Source: Plutella xylostella (Eukaryota; Arthropoda; Insecta; Lepidoptera; Plutellidae). Taken from it: a stretch of 64,000 nt of DNA. The notes under the pieces were generated by a model. That model saw only the letters and a list, made by a program, of their open reading frames with translations, did not search any database and was not told the origin of the DNA. Positions 11,895-24,435 of the stretch are shown here, in pieces (the first letter of the stretch is position 1; every line of letters starts with the position of its first letter). Both the position numbers and the translations under genes were made by a program. The stretch lies in contig NC_064008.1 in the NCBI RefSeq assembly GCF_932276165.1, positions 563,001 to 627,000 of the forward strand, given 5' to 3'.

Positions 11895-12784
11895 TTTAGT
11901 ATAATCTTATTGGTGATAATTTATAGCTGTGAAATAATTTCAATTATGTTTGTTACAACTAAACCCGGAGCAAAATATTTTATTTAAGACATATATAATT
12001 TATCACTTTTCTCTAGTTTCCGTGCTGTTGCTTAAAAAAAGGCCAAACACACACATATTTAATGTTTTGTCAGGAAAATGAGACAGATAACTGCTTCTAA
12101 CGCAAGATAATATACTATACTGAATTTAAACTATTATATCAGGGAAATGGTATTCGCTAAATACCTACCTATGTAAATCTTCTATTGTAATGTTAGCATT
12201 TATAATTTGCGATTTACATTGTAACAATGTTGTGTGTGAGATGTGTTGTAAACTAGCTTAGTACTTAGTGCATTACGAGTGTTAGAATTGGGTATAAATC
12301 TGTTCTTCAGAGGTAAATCCCCTTTTTAAGCATTTATTTTTTCCTTCGATCGATGTGATAGATTCTTGTGATCTTATACTTGTTTGCCTCTCAGGTATTG
12401 AAATATACTTGTTAATGATATTATTAAGCTGGTTAATCGTACATAATACTTTACACTATTATTAGTCACTATTATAAAATCATTAATCTAGGTATTATAA
12501 ATTGACAATAACAAAGCCCTACTGTGTAATTTATGAACTGTCCTCAAAGGTCTTATCATTAGTGACTCCTTTAGCAAATTATCTCATTAATTATCGTCAA
12601 TGGACATAGTCCTTTATTGTAAAGAGATAAGTTTTCGAAGAACCTATGGCTCATTTGGAATTAATGAAGTAAGTTAATAGTAGAGATAAAAGTTTATGAT
12701 ATACTTTCTTTGCTTTTCTCATGAGCTTGATTTTTGTAAAGCTCCTAAAGCTTTCCCATGGGTTTTATAAATAAAAAAGTATTA

Positions 12785-12905
12785 AGATCAATAACTATCA
12801 TCATCATCATCAGCCAATAATCATTCACTGCTGGACATAGGCCTCTCCCAAGGAGCACCACAACACTCGGTCCTCGGCCTTCCTCATCCAGCCACACCAA
12901 TATTA
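12785..12905 (-). repeat. RTE-like non-LTR 3' tail
   Basis: It starts with CATCATCATCATCAGCC and contains CTGGACATAGGCCTCTCCCA and CACAACACTCGGTCCTCGG, identical in layout to the longer fragment at 26040-26316. On the minus strand it encodes the ORF end (GER/GEAYVQ-type) and a GAT-repeat tail. Confidence 0.7.
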
Positions 12906-13857
12906 TGTTTTTCTGTTATCGCCGTGGAAATTCTGGGATAAAACGTAACCTAAGTATAACATAACACTAGGTATATAATTTATATGTATATTTTTAAATA
13001 GGTTTGAAATAGTCGTCATAAAATTTTGATAGTATTTCCTGCCTCAGGGATTTAATTTTAAGCACAAAAGTCTCACGTATCCACCACATACTTGTACTTG
13101 TCTTGTAAAACTGACATAATAATATCATTAACGTATAAATGAACCAAAAATAAAAAGATTACTAAGCAAAACCCTGGATTCTTACTGAACAATTCTTGCC
13201 AAAAGTACCAGGCAACCAGGAGTATACAGGAGGTGCCACAGTTCACTAACACGTGTTAACTTCCTCACTCACACGTCCAAACTACTCTTATCAGACGAAA
13301 CAGAGACTGCCTGACTAGCTTTATCTGCGTTTAAATAACTCATTATTGTTTACTAATTATGTTTGCCTAGTAGCTATCTGTCTGACTGTTGGGCTAAGTG
13401 CATGGAGGTTACTAAGGGAAATAATATATTTGGGTATGAAATAATGACAGCCATTTTTAATGGTTACATTGAAAATACTTTTAAATCAGGGATAGAAGGC
13501 TCTATTCATAGTATGTATTATTGTGACATGGATTAGTAAAGACAGAGACAGATGAAATTTTTCAAAAAGTCTGTATGTAAGTACCTACTTCAGTATTTCT
13601 CAGTAATAATTTAAATAGTCACTTATATACTTATAACCTATAAGTAGGTATTGATAGTATTGAATGTGCTAGATCTAATCGTCTACACCACTCTCCCTAT
13701 TTACCTCGACCGATAATACCTTGCATTTGTCAACAATATTACAAGATTACTGAAAGATATAGCACAAACTTGCAAGTATCTGTCTAGTATTGAAAATAGG
13801 AAGATAAGTAAGTAGAAAGGTAAGTATAGGATAAAACATTGCAAGCTAATAACATAG

Positions 13858-13990
13858 ATTCATACACTCACGTCTCCCAGAGGGGTAGGCAGAGACTATG
13901 GACCTACACGTGCCACGATCCTGACATACTTCTTTTGCTTCCACAACATTCATACATTCATAAGCCTCTTCATACACGCTTGTCAGTTAA
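13858..13990. repeat. Interspersed repeat fragment
   Basis: The block CGTCTCCCAGAGGGGTAGGC followed by CTACACGTGCCACGATCC and CATACATTCATAAGCCTC is typical of dispersed lepidopteran repeats I recognise by pattern only. No second copy was found in this window. Confidence 0.35.
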
Positions 13991-14020
13991 TTAAAGTTAA
14001 TAATAAAAATAGTGTATTTA

Positions 14021-14201
14021 GGGCTGATTTTTCAATAGTCAGATAAAGGTTATCTGGGGAATAATATGATGCTGTCGCGTCAAAATGTTTGTATATTTTA
14101 TTAAAGTCAGCGACAGCTACTAGTACTAGTTATTATTCTGTGGCGAAAGTAACAATTTTATTCCTCAGATACTGTTTATCTGACTATTGAAAAATCAGCC
14201 C
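14021..14201. mobile_element. 181-bp MITE, TTA target duplication
   Basis: Ends are GGGCTGATTTTTCAATAGTC and GACTATTGAAAAATCAGCCC, perfect inverted repeats, followed inward by AGATAAA/TTTATCT. TTA flanks both sides (14018-14020, 14202-14204). PIF/Harbinger-type non-autonomous element. Confidence 0.85.
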
Positions 14202-17200
14202 TTAGAATAGAAAAAATATTATTATCATAGCACAGCATTCTGTGTATCTAGACACTATACAACGTTATATCACCATTTCAGTATTAGTTACAATATTCTT
14301 GTACCTAATTAATTTGTTGTTTGCTTGTAGAGAGCGCTGAACTTTTAAATTTGGATGTAGGTGATTATGATAAAGATAGCATATTAACATGTGTATATAT
14401 GTATATGTACATAATATAAGTTATGTAGACTATGAACCTCAGAAATACAATAGTTAGTAGTCTAGTCAAGGACGGTGGTAGTAAAGGCCCTTATTGAAAT
14501 TCCCAGTCACAAAAAAAACATCTTTCGTAGTGCAGCGACAAAAAGCCTTCCAGCTCAGCAAATGTTACAAGCATGATTTTTTAAACGCACAATAAAATTG
14601 GCAGAATAGTGAACGGTGTGATGATGATGACTATGAAGATTCATTCCTCATAGAACAAGATAATGATAGATATACAAACGCCTACTGTTAGTGAAATGAT
14701 GATTACTTTTTTACCTACAGAGAGAGATTCTGGCAACACTTTAATTCACTTTTCATTCTACTCTACATGCAGAACTCATGCAAAACAATGGGGATATATT
14801 TAGCTGAAGATTTATTGCTTTGTTCTATAAGTGCTGTGACTGACTCATATAGACCACTCCATTGTATAAAATTAAAAAAAGCAAATGTATGATACAAATT
14901 TAATCAATAAAGGTTTTAATTATGTACACTGTACAGTATTGTACGTATGTTGGTAAATAAATTTCAGTGTCTAAATACCTACCAACAATTTGTGTGTTTC
15001 TTGGAGTTGGTTGAGATAAGTTTTTAAACTTACACCTAGATTAAAAATATCTGGATTCAAATAATATTACAAAATTTGACTTTAAATGAGAGTCAAAAAC
15101 CAGCTTAAGTGACCTCGAACATTATCCAAATTGAATACAAAACAAATTTTCGATTTGTATGGTATGTATGGCCTAACCAAATATTTTCTATAACCCTACC
15201 GATTTCCGTAACACTTTATTTCCTCCACGGGTCACACTGTCAACGACACTTTGATTCACCAGGTTTTTACACTGTTATCAGGTTATCACTTTTCGACGGC
15301 ACGCGATCTTCAGTTCTATTTTCAAATATCAGAGTGTATTATTGCATGTGTGTGTTTTTACGATGTAAAATGTGTATTTAAAAATACGTTGAACACGAGT
15401 TTGCGGTGTGTGGAGTCGAGAACTACTGAGTTTGAATTTGTTATTTTGTTTATCTTTACGGAACACGTTTTGTACAAGTGTGAGGTAATTATTTATGCCA
15501 TTATTATCTTGGGTGGAGCGTCGCCGGTATTGCTTATTCGTTGTCGCAGTTAGTATATAAAATTATATTAAGTATATTTAAATAAATTATAAGTGCTTTA
15601 GTAAGTAAGCATAATGTACTATCTTTAATTTAGAATTACAAATATTAGAATTACAGACAGTTAGTATAGGCTTACCAAAAAACAGAGAATCTACAACTTT
15701 TATAATAATGATATAAGTAGGTACCTAGACCTACTAGGTTTGCTTTCACACCATTCATTCATTACATTCAACGTAGGTAGACTAGGTATAGGTAGATATT
15801 AATGTCAATAACGAAACCAAATTCAAATAATATGGAATCCTAGTAAAATTAAGAAGTACAGAACTGAATTGGAAAATATTTCACATACTTTCATAGATTC
15901 TAGAATGTAGTAAGAAGTACTTACCTAATAAGTGTGGAAGAAGTTACTCCACCTCTTTCTCTACCCCGTAGAATATACTCAGTTAAGTATTAGGAATTTA
16001 TTCCGAAACACAAAAATAATTATCGTTAACATAATGGTTAAATTAATTAACAAAACGTTTATTTATCAGTTTACACACTTTGTAGACCTTTTGACTTGTT
16101 AGCATATTAGATAACGTTCAGGATAGGAGTTGGGACTATCGTATTAAGTATTATTGTTTTGTTTAAATAAAATGCTAAAGTTTTTAAAATTGGATGAATT
16201 TTAATTTAACTATACTTTTACGAAGATGAAATAATATGTAGGTACCTACTTATCTAATTTTATTAGAATAAGGGACTTAGGTAAGTATACTACTTCTACT
16301 TAATGTTTTTACAAAAGGTTAAAAAAAACTGTCTTTTTCTATAAATTAAAATAAATACCTACGAATAAATTAAATACATTACGTATAAATATTTTGAGTT
16401 TGAATAAACTTGCGATTTAAATAAACCCCTAATATTTATAACTGGTCTCATAATCCCTTATTCCCAGGGGTATGATAGTATAATACGTGCATCAGAATAA
16501 TAGATGGTGTTAGGGGTGTCGATCACTGTTGACATTGATGCCTTTAATTCCAAGTGGCGCGTGTTGATACGACCGATAGGCAACCCTAATATTCAATTTA
16601 TTGTGTACTTAACTTTTGTAAAGAACCTATGAGGGGAGATCTAATGTTGCTAGGTTCAGCTAATGTTAGAATTAATTCAATTTTATTTAAAGAGAAAAAA
16701 TATTGTTTTTTTGCCTAATACTTTCCTTTAACTTGAAGAACAATTAATACCTAACTACTCACCTACATAGTTGTTCAGAATGTCTAGTAATGAAAGTTGG
16801 AAATACAGTTCACAGGGATTGGTTGTTAAATAGATATTTGATTTTAAGTTTAGAGATGTTTGTAAGTATTATTTCATGTAAGTACTTACCTACTTATAAC
16901 CCTCCTTTTTTCAGTACGCAGAAAAAAGTATAATTATAATGAACCTAAGTGTAGCTTTCAGGATTTCTCATTCGCCAACACCAGTCCTCATGAAACGCAG
17001 AAGCTACTCAGTAAAGTGTGTTTCATAGAGATAAGAAAGGGGAGGAGTAGGGGAGGGAATTCACCAGCCAATGGGGGAGGAAACGTCAAATTAACCCCTC
17101 CGTTAAAAGGAATGATTTGACCGGAAGAGACAAATTAATTAAAGCGCCATAAAATCTCGATTAGTGTTAAGATTATTAAAAATGAGCATAGAAAAATACG

Positions 17201-17604
17201 GTTATTAAAAGATGATTTTTACAGTGTTCTTGGATTAAGGGGTAAAAAGTTTTCTTTTCTTGTCATCGACATAATTAAGGGTTTTCAGTTTATTTTTAAT
17301 TTATAAGGTTGATTGTTAAATCGTGTAATCGCCTACTTATTCTCAATCATACCTCAAAAATAAAATCCAAACCTTATCTTGCAATAAAATAAAGTGTACT
17401 TAGGTACCTTGATACCACTTTGAAGTGATCATGTAAGTACTTAATTCTTTTTCTATTAATACTGTCAAGGTGCGAATTCTCATTGTAAGCAAAAACCCTC
17501 GCAGTTTACAAAATAGAACTCATAAGCTCATAAATATCATCTCAACACCCTGTGACTCACATTAACTACCCCACAAATGACAAATAATCCAAAATCATCT
17601 GAGC

Positions 17605-17705
17605 TGAATTAAATTCAACATGGCGCCGACACGTGACGTCATAAAACAAGATGGCGGATTACCGCTTATCGGCTGCAAACCGGTTATTTGTTCGCCAAAT
17701 TGATT
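17605..17705. promoter_or_regulatory. Possible housekeeping-type promoter or enhancer segment
   Basis: Within the AT-rich interval this short GC-richer block has CATGGCGCCGACACGTGACG, a CRE-like TGACGTCA and an AAGATGGCGG site (YY1/Pho-like). A CCAATGGGGGAGG block lies at about 17067. The nearest minus-strand genes downstream are murB and the APD-like gene. Inference only. Confidence 0.2.
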
Positions 17706-17950
17706 TCCATTACTTTTTAGGGGGAGATTGATGTGGCTAATATTTATTTTATTGCCAAATTGATAAACTTTGGAGATACCGAAGCATTTTATTTAAAAAA
17801 CCCTTTGTTCGTACAAAAAATATTTAACCAAAATAACAGATACCTACCTATGCTATTTGAGCTGTATGATATTGCGGGTGACATCTGTCAGCTAGTAATA
17901 ATATGTATATGTAGCTTGATTTGATAAATATTCCTATCTGCTGCTCCTAG

Positions 17951-18085
17951 ACGGGTTCGTTATCGACGTATATAAACGTCACTATATATCCTTATTCGCC
18001 ATAAATACGACGCTGTGATTAGTAAAAATTGAAAATGAGTAGAACGCGCATTAAACGAGTTTTTGGACGTCGATAACGAACCCGT
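17951..18085. mobile_element. MITE with ACGGGTTCGTTATCGACGT ends
   Basis: The left end ACGGGTTCGTTATCGACGT and right end ACGTCGATAACGAACCCGT are perfect inverted repeats; both sides carry AGCAGC/GCTGCT-like flanks. A diverged relative is at 23613-23737. It ends 70 bp downstream of the JHEH stop codon and may overlap its 3' UTR. Confidence 0.75.
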
Positions 18086-18156
18086 GTAGCAGCCGCTGAT
18101 AAACGCCATCCTCATAATTCTATACCGTGCAAAGTGTAACAATAAAATCACATAAT

Positions 18157-21100
18157 TCACAACTCAGTCTTAGCTTTGCTCTGCTCATCATGCCACCTCC
18201 TGAACTCAGTGACAGCTGTAAACACATCCTGAGCCAATATGGCTGGTTGTTCGAAAGCTATGAAGTGGCCTCCGTGATCCAAGACTGTTGTGTTGAGGAG
18301 GTTCGTGTATTTTGTCCTCAGGATGGAGGCTGGCTGGTAGAACAGCTCGTGTTTTGCTTGGAGCACCCACGTCGGTACTGGGGTCTTGATGCTGCAATAA
18401 ATAACGATTGATAGTGTGAAATTTATAAAGAAAAATAGGGTGAGAAGGTAAAAAAAGGGTCAGGGAGTTCATTGCAACACAAGCGCAAAGGTGCACAAAG
18501 TATTTTTTTTTGAAGTTGTATTTTCCTTTTTCCTAAAAACTATCTGTTGTCCTTGACGAAGAAGAACGACGTTATACATTTGTGTGTACGTATCTTTCTA
18601 ACTGTCCAAAGCTGTTGCCCGAGCACAGGATTCGAAACCTCCGTTTACGTTGCGTATCGTCAAATGTCACTGTCAAAATGTAAGGCAAATTTGTTAGTTC
18701 CAAAAGTGGCATTTGTTTTTCCATGTTAGGTGGAATTTCACCAAACGCTAAACGTATTTAGTAGCCTGTCATACGTCTGTCAGTTAGTACAAAATGTGTT
18801 TAAAATTTGATTTAAATACGTTTAGCGTCTGGTAAAAGCGACCCTTCGTGTAGATTCGAAAATAGTATCGAATCCTATGCTCGCGCCTCTGTTTAGTATC
18901 GAGGCAGATAGATTTATTAGCAATACTTAGCTAACATTTATTTCTCTCTGTTGTAACTCTTATCAAAAACCTCAACACAAATACTCACTCATCCAACTTC
19001 ATGGCCCTATACTTGGACGACATGGTCTCAGCATACAGTCGCATAGACGTAGTTACGCTGTTTGGCACCCAGTACATCATCAAGTTATCAATGAGGGCAT
19101 CCCTGTTCAGGTGCGCTGGGAGGGCCTTGGTGCCTCGGACGGTCCAGGTGGCGAATTTCTCCAGGATATACGCCGCTAGGCCGGCAGGCGAGTCTGATAC
19201 GCCGACACCTGGGAAATAGATTTTGTCTCTGTTAGTTTCATCGAGCTTTCGTCCAAAGATATGCTGATCGCTGTATACAAAGGGTGATGATCGCTGTATA
19301 CAGGTTGTTGCAAAAAGGGTATACTAAGACGAAACCTATATGTGCAGCATGTTATATCTAAGCACGAAACTGAAATCAGAATTTGAAAATAGCCGAAAAA
19401 AAAAACATTTTTCATAGAAATTTTGTTGGTCACGTGACTTTTTACTATGGAGAATAACCTTTTTTTGTACCGAATTTTGAAATTCTGATTTCAGTTTCGT
19501 GCTTTGATATAACATGCTGCACATATAGGTTTCGGCTTAGTATACCCTTTTTGCAACTACCTGTATAATGGAATAGAATTATCTTTAATGATCACCATGA
19601 ACGGAACACACTAAAAATACTAGTAACAATGAACAATAGGCGGCCTTATCGCTAAAAGCGATCTCTTACAGGTCAGTTACAGAGAAAAATACCGCTGTAT
19701 GACCGTCGTCTATACCTTAATTGATATTAAGTGTGTTATTTTATTACTAAATACTATACAGAAAGTGTCGCAAATGTGAAATAGTGAGCTGTAAGGTTGT
19801 TCCACGACTTTTAGAAATTCGTAAAAATTAAACAAGTCCCCAGTTAAAAGTCACCTGACTGCAATTAGCTTATGGAATATTGTTTTCTAATGTGTCATAA
19901 GTCCTACGAAAGCCAACTAGTTTAAGCGGCCTGTAGGGCGTCCCATCCACGGTTTTCACTTCCACTTACCGACAGTATCAGGCTTAGTGCTCTGCAGGTG
20001 CATGTACCCGAACTCCTCCATCACATACGACAGCCAGGTGCCGAGAGGGTACATCCGATCCGCGAGGTGCTCCTCCACTATGAGGGACGGCATGATGGAG
20101 CCGATGAGGGTCTTGAGCATGGTGCAGAGGTTCTGAGGAGAAAGGGGTGGATATTGGTGTGTTGGCTTTATAATATACGGTCAGTGCTGAAGATCTGTGA
20201 TTCCGTGGGCACTTCTTCATGAAAGGACTATCAGCTACCTAACTGTCTAAGGTCAGTGGTTTGGAAGACGTCCTCTTTACATTTGCATGATTCCTATTTA
20301 AGAACTCGTCTAACCCACCGTTATAGGTTGAATTTTAGATTTTAGGTAGGTACTAAGGTGTTTAGGTGCTGAAAAGGAACCTATCAATTTTACTTTGTAA
20401 ATGCACGGCGCAACTATCAATGACAACTGATATTATTGTCTAATTCTTCCACCACGGTCATAAACCCTCGTTTTACTCTATTTTTGACACCATTGAGTAG
20501 AGGGTACACCCGAGTCCGCGTTGTTCTATGTTTGACACCGACATTCTATGAAGAAGAAGGCAATGTTAATATGAGGATTCTTGGTTATGGCAACAACAAT
20601 ACTCACATTAACATAAGCCATGTTGCTGTGGAACCCGACGACCTCCTCAGGGTACAACGTGGCCATGGCAGCCCCGATGACCGCGCCCCAGTCGCCGCCC
20701 TGCACGTAGAAGCGCTGGTGGCCGAGTCTCTTCATCAGGTTGCGAGCTATGACTCCCATCTGGGCGGCGCCTAGACCCGGACGCACTGCTGGCTGGAGGT
20801 GGGGAAGAGGACTGTTGGGTTTATTTGTTAAAGGCAAAGTATGAAAGACATGGAAAATTATGGAGGAAGACATTATTTTGAAAATTACATTTAACGATGG
20901 TTGTGGCTAGGTAGGGGTCACTTAAGGCCTCTACACACCAAAGCCGCTGACCCAGCGGCCTAGTGCCGGCGGGTTAATATAGTACAAAATGAGGCCGGCG
21001 GGTTGAGCCGGCGGCCTGAGCCGCCGGGTCAGCGGCTTTGGTGTGTAGAGGCCTTTACATATTTGTAATCGTATTTTATGGTCAACCAAATTCAGCTTTC

Positions 21101-22941
21101 CACAACTTCATAAACGAACCCTCCTCGTGTGCTATTCTACTTTGAGCAATACCCGCTTGCAATACACGCCGTGTAAAATCAGCCGCCTCTTAATCAGACA
21201 AGTGTCACAGAAGTTTACTCCAAGTCACTTACATCAGAGAAACCATAGCCCGGCAGGCTAGGGGCTACCACTTCGAACACTACGTTGTGTCCAGTCCTTG
21301 GCCTGGTCAGCAGCGGGATGACTTCGAGGAACTCTCGCACGGAGCCGGGCCAGCCGTGGAGGAGCAACAGGGGGACTACAGTTACTCCGGGCTTCACCTA
21401 AAGGGTAACAGGTATTGGATATTAAGTTGTTTTCTTGGAAGATGCTAGGCCTGCATTGGGCGATTTCGGGTGATGATTTTCAAGTATTATAAGGAATGGT
21501 GAAAGTATTTAAAATGAGGGATGCGAAAGATTTTAATTCAATAAGAAAAAGGTGATAGATGCTCCCGCAGACAGTAGCTTAGTAATAACGAGATATTTTC
21601 TCTGTCTTTAAGTTTATTAATATTATTAAAAAATGAGACGAAAGCTTTAGAGGATTTTAATTAACAACATAATTATCTACAATGGTTAATTATGATAAGT
21701 ATGACACATCATAATCTGGGTTTAATCTAAAGCAGGAACAATAATAAGGAAATTGCGAAGCGAAAGTGGAGATGGATTGGGCACACTGTACGAAGAGGAG
21801 CTACGAATGCCGCAAACGTAGCTTTTGACTGGAGGCCACCAAATGGCAAGCGCTCCCGTGGACGCCCTGTCCAGACATGGCGCCGAAGCGTCGAAAACGA
21901 GCTGCGAGCCGCTGGACTAAGCTGGAGCGAGGCCAAAAGTACAGCCGAAGATAGGCGGAAGTGGCGGACGTTAGTGGAGACCCTCTGCACCTCTGGGGTG
22001 CCATAGGAACGACAACAACAACAACAACAGGAACAATAATAAGAGATAATCTCACCTCAGGCTTCACCCTAATAAAATGAATGTCAAGTCCTTGAATATT
22101 AGTCTTGAACTGCGGGAACTGGTTCATGTACTGCTCTCGCTTCTCAAATGGATAGCTCTTCGACCAGTATTTGAGGATCTCCTCCAGTTGGTTGGAGTTC
22201 ATACCGTACTCTAGAGCCGTGCCTTCTAGTGGAGGGGTCAGCGGACGGTGGTTGTCGAGGCGGGAGCGGAGGTCTTTTATCATCTGGAAGAAATTGTTAC
22301 CATATTTTGTTAATCATGGCCTTTCCATAATACAGAAAGCAGAAGATTTATTCGCTATCTGATGATTGTGAAACTCTATTCTATCGTCGTCAGAGCGTCA
22401 GGGCCCACCATATAATCCTAAGTAAGTATCTATGGGTACCCGACTTATGGATTGTTATCAGCTAAGTGCAGTGCGGTGCATCCGTATTTTGCAGGATATG
22501 GGCCACTTTATGATTATAGTAAACTAAAATCATCTTTCAGTTTACTATTCTTACCACATTTGCAACATCCTGCATAAAAATTGCAATCTGCTAATGTTAA
22601 ATGTACATCATCATCAACACAGCCCATCACGTCCCCTCTGCTGGGGCACGGGTCTCCTTCCAACGAAGGATGGATTTTAGGCCTAGTCCACCACGCTGGC
22701 CTAGTATGGATTGGTGGAAGATTAAAACCTATGCTCCTAAATCAGTTTCCCTTACCTCCTCAGTAAACTTGACTTTAAACGGCCTAATCGTGTGGTCCAC
22801 CTTCCCTATCAGCTGCTTGGGCCCCCACCACTCGTCGGTGAGGTTGGGGGGTGAGGGGGGGTGGCAGTCCTTGCACAGGTACTTCCAGGTCAACGCCCCC
22901 GCACCGAGGAGTAGCGCTAGGATGAGGACGAGCTTGCCCAT
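18157..22941 (-). CDS. JHEH: Juvenile hormone epoxide hydrolase, complete, seven exons
   Basis: Coding exons on the minus strand are 22756-22941, 22056-22283, 21233-21397, 20607-20792, 19970-20132, 18989-19208 and 18157-18391, giving 460 residues, the usual JHEH length. Introns are GT-AG and phases agree throughout. The product is a microsomal alpha/beta hydrolase that opens the epoxide of juvenile hormone to the diol. An N-terminal membrane anchor (about 3-22) precedes the conserved WWGP (38-41). The oxyanion motif HGWP is at 152-155, nucleophile Asp227 in GGDWG, ring-polarising Tyr298 and Tyr368, acid Glu398 and base His425 in DHGGHF, all as expected for the family. A splice acceptor (CATTCCAG) abuts the ATG, so a non-coding 5' exon lies upstream. 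Introns hold MITEs and a LINE fragment. A diverged paralogue is transcribed the other way from 34421. Confidence 0.95.
18617..18887. mobile_element. MITE (GAGCACAGGATTCGA ends) interrupted by a second MITE
   Basis: The ends GAGCACAGGATTCGA and TCGAATCCTATGCTCG are inverted repeats. The interior matches the uninterrupted, inversely oriented copy at 36567-36760 (ACGTTGCGTATCGTCAAATG, CAAAATGTAAGGCAAA). It is split by the element at 18728-18845 and lies in the last intron of the JHEH gene. Confidence 0.75.
18728..18845. mobile_element. MITE (GGTGGAATTTCACC ends) nested in another MITE
   Basis: It begins AGGTGGAATTTCACCAAACG and ends GTCTGGTAAAAGCGACCCT; CAAACGCTAAACGTATTTA at the left pairs with AAATACGTTTAGCGT at the right. 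A 130-bp relative is at 36305-36434. Confidence 0.75.
19301..19563. mobile_element. 263-bp MITE with ~85-bp inverted ends, TA duplication
   Basis: It begins CAGGTTGTTGCAAAAAGGGT and ends CCCTTTTTGCAACTACCTG, flanked by TA on both sides (19299-19300, 19564-19565), as in Tc1/mariner-type elements. The arms pair through ATGTGCAGCATGTTATAT and AACTGAAATCAGAATTT. It lies in an intron of the JHEH gene. Confidence 0.85.
20925..21054. mobile_element. 130-bp GC-rich MITE, TTA duplication
   Basis: The ends AGGCCTCTACACACCAAAGC and GCTTTGGTGTGTAGAGGCCT are perfect inverted repeats flanked by TTA (20922-20924, 21055-21057). The arms continue through CGCTGACCC/GGGTCAGCG. It lies in the intron between JHEH exons 3 and 4. 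Confidence 0.85.
21744..22022 (+). mobile_element. 5'-truncated non-LTR retrotransposon, intact ORF end and (AAC)n tail
   Basis: On the plus strand an open frame reads KRKWRWIGHTVRR, DWRPPNGKRSRGRPVQTWRR and WRTLVETLCTSGVP before a stop, then an ACAACAACAAC tail. This is the C-terminal end of an endonuclease/reverse transcriptase ORF. It lies in the intron between JHEH exons 2 and 3, antisense to the gene. A decayed relative is at 58798-58900. Confidence 0.85.
22603..22735 (-). repeat. Non-LTR or SINE tail repeat (GATGATGATG type)
   Basis: It contains CATCATCATCAACACAGCCC, GTCTCCTTCCAACGAAGG and TAGGCCTAGTCCACCACGC. The reverse complement of these words recurs at 41735-41870 and twice at 43790-43988. 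It sits in the first coding intron of the JHEH gene. Confidence 0.65.
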
Positions 22942-24435
22942 CTGGAATGTGAGGGAAGGATTGGTAATTTAGTTTACTTTTGCAGGTTATGAAATCTGTA
23001 GTCTAGATCTGGTGTCCGACACAATAGAAGTCTAGCTGCTTAAATATTGCTTATTTAAGTATATCGGCAATATCAAATTATTCTTTATCTTCGACTGGCT
23101 CTGGTAAAGTTGAACTAACCGTTGTGAGAGGATTTGCCGGTCAGATGGATTGTCAGAGGCTGATGTGCACAGATGCACAGGTATATTGTATAGTAGGTAG
23201 TTACACTTAAGTAGTGGTTACTCCTTTCATGCATCAATTTATTAGACAGTGATTTATATACCTATCTGATTCACCATATTGTCTGGATAAATGTGATTTG
23301 TTTATTTAAATCATTCCGTATCTGACTGAAGCATAATTTAAGTGATATAATTATAAGTAACCATTTTGTAGATAAGTATATGATTATGCTGTCGATTTGT
23401 AGTCTCATTCCGAGACCTAGACACATAACAGACTAGATAGGACAATCAATAAATACCTAATCATAAATGTACCTACTTTTATACTCGTAACAGCGATAGA
23501 AATCAAGGTGAAATAGACAGCTTTGCATATTTTATAAGAGATGTGCAAGAAAATCGATATGCAAATGAATCGTTTGATCGTTCTATCAATCAAATTTTTC
23601 AGCGACAGTAATACGGGTTCGTTATTGACGTCGTTAAACACGTTTATTTCGCGTTCCACCTATCGTATTACGTATTTACAGCGAAACGCGATAAAGTGAA
23701 CGTTATCGACGTAGGTAAACGTCACTGTGCCGTGTAGCAGCAGCAGATGTTGTTAAAGAATATTCATATTGTTTGGTGACAGGGGTTTACATCTGGGCAG
23801 TCAGCGACTGACACCTAATCTCAACACTCAATCTTTTATTGCATCCATAAGTAAGTGTTACAGGCTACGTACTACAATCTGACTGGCTACTCCTATCACT
23901 AACGCGACCAAACGCTAGCCAAGTGTTTGTCACAGAAACACAGAAGAAGATATTTCATTGGGTAGCTCTATAATGCACAGAATTCGCTGCCCAATGCATT
24001 GCATTATAAAGCTTTTCACATTAAATATATGCAGAACGATAGATAGAACCAGTCCAAATAGGTATTTGGAAGGTTATTGCACTGTAATATCACGAAGTAG
24101 TTTTTATAACAAAATGATTCGTATGTTGATGGAACTTAGAGCTAGAGAAGTAATTTAAAATGGGTATTTTTTTCCTTTTTGTTGGGCCGTGTAGCGTGAA
24201 CACCGTTATACGTAAGTAGTAATAATAAGTGTCCATTAAATTGTACTGTAAGTAATTTTTAATTGTTCTACCAAAATGACGTAGGTAATTAGTCCTTAAA
24301 TTTTTTATAAGTAACTTTGTTTATGTAGATTGTAGACATGTAAGTAGAAAAAATATTTATTTATTTAAACACTTTATTGATACACAAATTACATAGTTTA
24401 AAATAAAAGTACAAGAAAAAACAATACAAGTATAT
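22942..24435. other. Upstream flank of JHEH, no further coding sequence seen
   Basis: This stretch should contain the 5' UTR exon and promoter of the JHEH gene, but no TATA or initiator site could be placed with confidence. A degenerate MITE lies at 23613-23737. Confidence 0.4.
23613..23737. mobile_element. Degenerate MITE related to 17951-18085
   Basis: The left end ACGGGTTCGTTATTGACGTC matches the 17951 element with one change; the right part has GTTATCGACGTAGGTAAACG followed by CGTGTAGCAGC, but the terminal repeat is decayed. Confidence 0.5.

Larger units (their letters stand above)
11895..17950. other. Intergenic AT-rich interval without recognisable genes
   Basis: Apart from the repeats listed separately, both strands show only short open frames without domain patterns. 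It could hold 5' UTR exons of murB or of the APD-like gene, which cannot be called from sequence alone. Confidence 0.5.

Noticed and set aside
15109..15553. Two overlapping plus-strand open frames of 90-100 codons
   Set aside because: Cys/Phe/Tyr-rich composition typical of AT-rich random sequence; no motif, no splice signals in phase.
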